This document shows positions 7,089 through 9,737 of a stretch of DNA of 9,737 nucleotides, one piece after another (the first letter of the stretch is position 1; every line of letters begins with the position of its first letter). Below the pieces are notes generated by a model. That model had not been told where the DNA came from, ran no database searches, and saw only the letters and a list, made by a program, of their open reading frames with translations. This DNA is from Bacillota bacterium (GTDB lineage: Bacteria; Bacillota; Negativicutes; Sporomusales; UBA7701). Location of the stretch: contig JAEZLU010000061.1 in NCBI GenBank assembly GCA_023415075.1, forward strand, positions 1 through 9,737, read 5' to 3'. The position numbers were made by a program, and so were the translations under genes.

Positions 7089-7111
7089 AAAAACCGCAGG
7101 CGCGCACCCGC
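7089..7111 (-). terminator. Terminator-like hairpin between the TRAP binding protein and the permease
   Basis: On the minus strand, GCGGG and CCTGC (one G-T pair) close a short GC loop at 7096-7111, followed by GG and five T residues (7089-7093). It lies in the 133-nt gap, 39-60 nt after the binding-protein stop. The stem is short, so partial read-through is likely. Such an element after a solute-binding-protein gene would leave more of its mRNA than of the permease mRNA, as transporters often need. Confidence 0.45.
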
Positions 7112-7146
7112 AAGAAGCTTTGGCGAATCGTTGTGCTCGTCAGGAT

Positions 7147-8175
7147 TTATTTCGTGCGCAGCTTGTCAATATCGTCGAGGAGTTGTTTGCCGACAATATC
7201 CTCAACCGATTTCCAGACCGGCTTGACCCGCTCGTAGAAAGGTTTGGTGTCGACAGTGTTGAACTTCATGCCCTGAGCTTTGAGTTTTTCGACGACTTCT
7301 TTTTCGCCTTTATTGAATATATCGGCCTCGTCCTTCTGGTTCTCCGCGGCTACTTCCATAAGGATTTTCTGCGCTTCAGGCGGCAGCTTCTCCCACGATT
7401 TGAGGCTCATGAGAATGATGTTCGGGGTGGCGAAGTGATTGGTGTAGGAGAAATTCGGGCAGACCTCGTTCATTTTGAAAGAAGCAACGGTGAAGGGATT
7501 GTTCTCCCAGCCGTCGAGCACGCCGGATTGGAGGGCGTTGTAAACAGCGCCCTGATCCATCGGGGTGGCGATGCCGCCCATCGCGTTGATGGAGTCAACC
7601 ATTATCTTGGCAGGCATGGAGCGAATCTTCAGTCCATGCATGTCCTCAGGCGTATTGACCGGTTTTTTGGCGGTGATGCTGCGGAAACCGCTCCACTGAT
7701 AGGTCATGCCTTTGAGACCGCTCTTCTCGAGCTCTTTGAACAGATCCTGGCCGATAGAGCCGTTGACCACTTTGTACATATGCTCTTCCGACTGGAAGAT
7801 GTACGGGAGGCTGAATACCTGCCAGCGCGGCGCGAAGCTTGTCATGAGGGCGGCGTTGACGTTGGCCATGTCGATGGTGCCGAGCTTCATGCCTTCGATA
7901 AGGTCGCGCTCCTGACCCAGCGTTCCATTGTTGAATACGGTTACTTCGATTTCACCCTTGCTCTTTTCCTTGACCTTCTGAGCGAAGATAATCGCCGCGG
8001 CCGCGACCGGATGTGTTTCCGGCAGCTGGGTGGCGAACTTCAGCTTGTATTTCGGTCCCTGCGCTTGCTGTGAGGCCTGTTGCTTCTGGCCGCCGCAGCC
8101 AGCGAGGATAAGGGTGAGGGCAAAAGCGACCAGAGCGATAATAGCAATCAGTTTGGTTTTGCCAAAAGTCTTCAC
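7147..8175 (-). CDS. TRAP transporter solute-binding lipoprotein, DctP family
   Basis: The 342-residue extracytoplasmic binding protein captures the substrate and delivers it to the fused permease encoded next. The N-terminus has basic residues, a hydrophobic helix (about 9-24) and a lipobox LAGC with Cys27 as the lipidated residue. This means a lipoprotein, the form expected in a Gram-positive-type lineage. A Gln/Ala-rich linker (29-40) precedes the mature fold beginning KLKFATQLPETHP (45-56). Arg185 in GLKIRSMPAK sits where DctP proteins carry the arginine that binds the substrate carboxylate, and the helix region ALQSGVLDGWENNP (214-227) is also typical. The length is normal for the family. 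The start is GTG 8173-8175, with AAGGGGGA 9 nt upstream and no in-frame ATG nearby. Genome context suggests a uronate or unsaturated uronide ligand; the sequence alone does not fix this. Confidence 0.94.
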   Translation of the reverse strand: MKTFGKTKLIAIIALVAFALTLILAGCGGQKQQASQQAQGPKYKLKFATQLPETHPVAAAAIIFAQKVKEKSKGEIEVTVFNNGTLGQERDLIEGMKLGTIDMANVNAALMTSFAPRWQVFSLPYIFQSEEHMYKVVNGSIGQDLFKELEKSGLKGMTYQWSGFRSITAKKPVNTPEDMHGLKIRSMPAKIMVDSINAMGGIATPMDQGAVYNALQSGVLDGWENNPFTVASFKMNEVCPNFSYTNHFATPNIILMSLKSWEKLPPEAQKILMEVAAENQKDEADIFNKGEKEVVEKLKAQGMKFNTVDTKPFYERVKPVWKSVEDIVGKQLLDDIDKLRTK

Positions 8176-8236
8176 GAAACGAAATCCCCCTTCAATTTGC
8201 GGTTGAGATAACGGCGACGGCTTATTAGCGGCGGTT

Positions 8237-9034
8237 TCACCTCCTGTCTACAGTCGCCGCGCAGGCGTCGGCGTATCCGAGCGATTTCGATATTGTCCGC
8301 GTGGCTTCCAGCAGGCGGGGAACGATGCTCGTCTCCCCTATCCGCCGGGAAACCCGCGAAACCGGGCCGGATACGCTGATGGCGGCGATCACCTGGCCGA
8401 GATGGTTGAAGATGGGGGCGCCGACGCAGAAGCACTCGTCGTTGCTTTCGCGGTCGTCGAAGGCATAGCCGCACCGGCGTACTGCCTCCATCTCCTTCAG
8501 GAAAGCCTCCGGCGTCACCAGCGTGTGCTGGTTACGCCGCTCCATACCGGCCTCGGCGAGGATCTGGACAATCTCCTCGTCACTGTGGATGATGAGAAGA
8601 GCTTTGCCGAGAGAAGTGCAGTGAACGGCGTTGGTGCCGCCGATCTGGGCTACCAGCCTGATGGTGTTCGGGCTGTCGATCGAGTCGAGGTACAGCACTC
8701 GGTTACGGGCCAGCACACCGAGATGGACCGACTCGCAGGTAAACTGGTTGAGTTTGGCCATAAACGGCCTGACCAGCCGTTTGAGCTCAAAACCCTTTTC
8801 CGCCCGCTGCCCCAGCGTGAAAAACGTGAGCCCGAGGCGATAGCCGCCGTCGTTGCCGCAGCAAACATAACCTCGCGACTCGAGGTTGGACAAAATACGG
8901 TAAACAGTCGACTTGGGCAGCTCCACCCTTTCGGTTATCGCCTTGAGACTAACCGGCTCGGAACTGCTGCCGATCACATCCAGGACATCCATGGCCCGTT
9001 GCAGTACTTGTACACCCAGAAAATTCTTCTCCAT
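8237..9034 (-). CDS. IclR-family transcriptional regulator, probable regulator of the kdu operon
   Basis: The 265-residue protein has the standard IclR layout. An N-terminal winged helix-turn-helix (about 7-70) carries the recognition segment LPKSTVYRILSNLESRGYV (39-57). A C-terminal effector-binding domain (about 85-255) has the family signatures HCTSLGKALL (138-147) and DDRESNDECFCVGAPIFN (193-210). IclR proteins bind short palindromes as dimers or tetramers and respond to small metabolites. KdgR, which controls pectin and KDG catabolism in enterobacteria, belongs to this family, so a KDG-type inducer is a reasonable inference. It is probably the first gene of the operon, 61 nt before the binding-protein gene on the same strand. 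I chose ATG 9032-9034 over an in-frame GTG at 9062-9064 because a GGAGAGAGG site lies just before the ATG and the shorter start gives the usual N-terminus. The longer start would also overlap the palindrome. Confidence 0.92.
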   Translation of the reverse strand: MEKNFLGVQVLQRAMDVLDVIGSSSEPVSLKAITERVELPKSTVYRILSNLESRGYVCCGNDGGYRLGLTFFTLGQRAEKGFELKRLVRPFMAKLNQFTCESVHLGVLARNRVLYLDSIDSPNTIRLVAQIGGTNAVHCTSLGKALLIIHSDEEIVQILAEAGMERRNQHTLVTPEAFLKEMEAVRRCGYAFDDRESNDECFCVGAPIFNHLGQVIAAISVSGPVSRVSRRIGETSIVPRLLEATRTISKSLGYADACAATVDRR

Positions 9035-9035
9035 G

Positions 9036-9045
9036 CCCTCTCTCC
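9036..9045 (-). promoter_or_regulatory. Shine-Dalgarno that decides the regulator start
   Basis: GGAGAGAGGG on the minus strand lies directly before ATG 9032-9034 (GGAG core about 7 nt away). The GTG at 9062-9064 would add ten residues and has no such site. Confidence 0.7.
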
Positions 9046-9062
9046 GTTTCACATTGTAAAAC
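9046..9062. promoter_or_regulatory. 17-bp near-perfect palindrome, candidate operator 1
   Basis: GTTTCACATTGTAAAAC matches its own reverse complement except for one mismatched pair and the central base. It lies in the regulator's 5' leader and abuts its Shine-Dalgarno. Size and symmetry fit an IclR-family binding site, and its position would allow autoregulation and control of the whole operon. Confidence 0.55.
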
Positions 9063-9097
9063 ACGATACCACATATTAGAACTCAATTGATACTCTT

Positions 9098-9127
9098 ACT
9101 ATATATCCAAGAAAATTCCTGCGTAAA
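9098..9127 (-). promoter_or_regulatory. Candidate promoter of the regulator and sugar-acid operon
   Basis: On the minus strand TTTACG (9122-9127) and TATAGT (9098-9103; 5 of 6 consensus) are 18 nt apart. Transcription would start near 9091, leaving a leader of about 57 nt that contains palindrome 1. Palindrome 2 lies about 20 nt upstream of the -35. The -35 is weak. Confidence 0.35.
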
Positions 9128-9146
9128 TTCCGGAAGACGGCACATT

Positions 9147-9163
9147 ATTTCACTATATGAAAC
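9147..9163. promoter_or_regulatory. 17-bp palindrome, candidate operator 2
   Basis: ATTTCACTATATGAAAC has inverted arms TTTCA/TGAAA around a 5-bp centre. It shares RTTTCAC and AAAC ends with the palindrome at 9046-9062 and lies 101 bp from it, start to start. It sits upstream of the regulator's promoter candidate and also upstream of the divergent plus-strand gene, so it could serve either. Confidence 0.55.
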
Positions 9164-9265
9164 CCCGCCCATGCACTGCCGCCGCCAGCTTGTCAATGAA
9201 GGAGAATCGCCGGCCACAACCAAATAAATATATAGCCTATTCGCTGCAATTCTCGGGAGGAAAAC
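9164..9265 (+). other. 5' region of the divergent membrane-protein gene
   Basis: The segment has a GC-rich first half and an AT-rich patch (AAATAAATATATAG, about 9223-9236) that may hold the -10 of the plus-strand gene, although no good -35 is found at proper spacing. GGGAGG at 9255-9260 is the ribosome binding site, 5 nt before the ATG. An AAGGAGA at about 9199-9205 has no start codon after it. Confidence 0.35.
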
Positions 9266-9737
9266 ATGCGCAACATTTACTTTCCCTTCATCGTCCTTGG
9301 CGTTATTCTGTTTATCAGCTGGCTAAATTACCGGCTGCTGGTCCGCTGGACGCCCCAATTCCGCCGGCCGGCCGCCGCTTACGCTTTCTGGGGACTGACC
9401 GCCCTCGCCGTCCTCTTGATCACCCTCTCCTGGTCGACCCGCGTCTCCCCCTGGCTGCTCCTGCCTGACTGGTACCGCTACCTTGCCTACTGCGGCTTCG
9501 CCTGGCTAACCGCCCAGGTGCTGATGCTCATCCTCCTGCCGCTCCTGTTCCTCGGCCACCGGCTGGCGGCGCCATTGAGCGTTCCGGCCGCCGAAGGGGC
9601 GGCTGCCGGCCCGCTGCTCACAAGACGGTCCTTCCTGCGCAACAGCCTGATAGCCGTGCCGGCTGCCGCCCTTGGCCTGAGCACCGCCGGCGTATACTCC
9701 GCCGAGGCCGTCCTGGCCGAACGGCGCCTCGAGCTAA
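9266..9737 (+). CDS. Membrane protein with internal twin-arginine-like segment, possible metallophosphoesterase, 3' end outside the window
   Basis: The plus-strand frame is open from ATG 9266-9268 to the right edge (157 residues), with GGGAGG 5 nt before the ATG and an in-frame stop at 9233-9235. Three hydrophobic helices are visible (about 5-20, 38-56 and 73-97). They are followed by an Ala/Pro-rich loop and the segment TRRSFLRNSLIAVPAAALGL (119-138), which resembles a twin-arginine signal (RR-x-FL) with its hydrophobic core. This order, and the following ERRLEL, recalls membrane metallophosphoesterases of the YkuE-like type in Bacillota. In those proteins the calcineurin-like domain, with its first Asp-x-His motif, begins shortly after such a segment. 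That domain would lie beyond the window, so the function is inferred. The gene is divergent from the regulator and may be unrelated to the operon. Confidence 0.6.
   Translation, partial: MRNIYFPFIVLGVILFISWLNYRLLVRWTPQFRRPAAAYAFWGLTALAVLLITLSWSTRVSPWLLLPDWYRYLAYCGFAWLTAQVLMLILLPLLFLGHRLAAPLSVPAAEGAAAGPLLTRRSFLRNSLIAVPAAALGLSTAGVYSAEAVLAERRLEL

Noticed and set aside
6907..8073. Plus-strand open frame of 388 codons opposite the TRAP genes
   Set aside because: It is antisense to the binding protein and permease, crosses their intergenic gap, and has no ribosome binding site or recognisable motif.
8176..8236. Possible separate promoter or operator between the regulator and the binding-protein gene
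   Set aside because: The 61-nt gap has no convincing -35/-10 pair and no palindrome like those at 9046 and 9147; a GTTTCA half site alone at 8234-8239 overlaps the end of the regulator gene.
9157..9468. Plus-strand open frame beginning inside candidate operator 2
   Set aside because: It lacks a ribosome binding site, and its second half runs in another frame through the membrane-protein gene, which has a good start site.

Overview
The window looks like part of a Bacillota (Firmicutes) chromosome, possibly an anaerobe of the Negativicutes or Clostridia. The basis is strong GGAGG-type Shine-Dalgarno sequences before nearly every gene, a lipoprotein TRAP binding protein, a fused DctQ-DctM permease, an HD-GYP protein and GC-rich coding sequence with AT-rich intergenic gaps. 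The taxonomic placement is inference. Seven of the nine main genes lie on the minus strand in one uninterrupted direction.

Left part (1-2236). A minus-strand gene for an unrecognised membrane protein runs off the left edge (1-774). Next, a complete HD-GYP protein (951-2060), probably a cyclic-di-GMP phosphodiesterase, has its own promoter candidate and terminator. It appears to be a separate unit between a strong terminator at 2203-2236 and a weaker one at 935-967.

Centre (2237-9034, minus strand, transcribed right to left). This is an apparent operon for uptake and catabolism of uronate-type sugar acids: an IclR-family regulator, a TRAP solute-binding lipoprotein, a fused TRAP permease, kduI, a short decayed ORF, kduD, and a zinc alcohol dehydrogenase of the RspB/LgoD type. 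KduI and KduD are the two consecutive steps that turn 5-keto-4-deoxyuronate, the product of unsaturated uronate rearrangement, into 2-keto-3-deoxygluconate (KDG). The TRAP system probably imports the sugar acid and the IclR protein probably senses a pathway intermediate. No KDG kinase, KDPG aldolase, polysaccharide lyase or unsaturated-uronyl hydrolase is present, so those must be encoded elsewhere. A strong hairpin directly after the dehydrogenase ends the operon.

Right part (9035-9737). The 231-bp divergent intergenic region holds two similar 17-bp palindromes, which are good candidates for the IclR-protein operator. A plus-strand gene then runs off the right edge. It encodes a multi-pass membrane N-terminus followed by a twin-arginine-like segment and may be the start of a membrane metallophosphoesterase.

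I see no tRNA, rRNA, CRISPR array, insertion sequence or phage gene. The points most worth a second look are the paired palindromes, the short ORF between kduI and kduD that resembles the C-terminus of an iron-containing alcohol dehydrogenase, the RspB-like dehydrogenase of unknown substrate, and the terminator-like hairpin between the binding protein and the permease.
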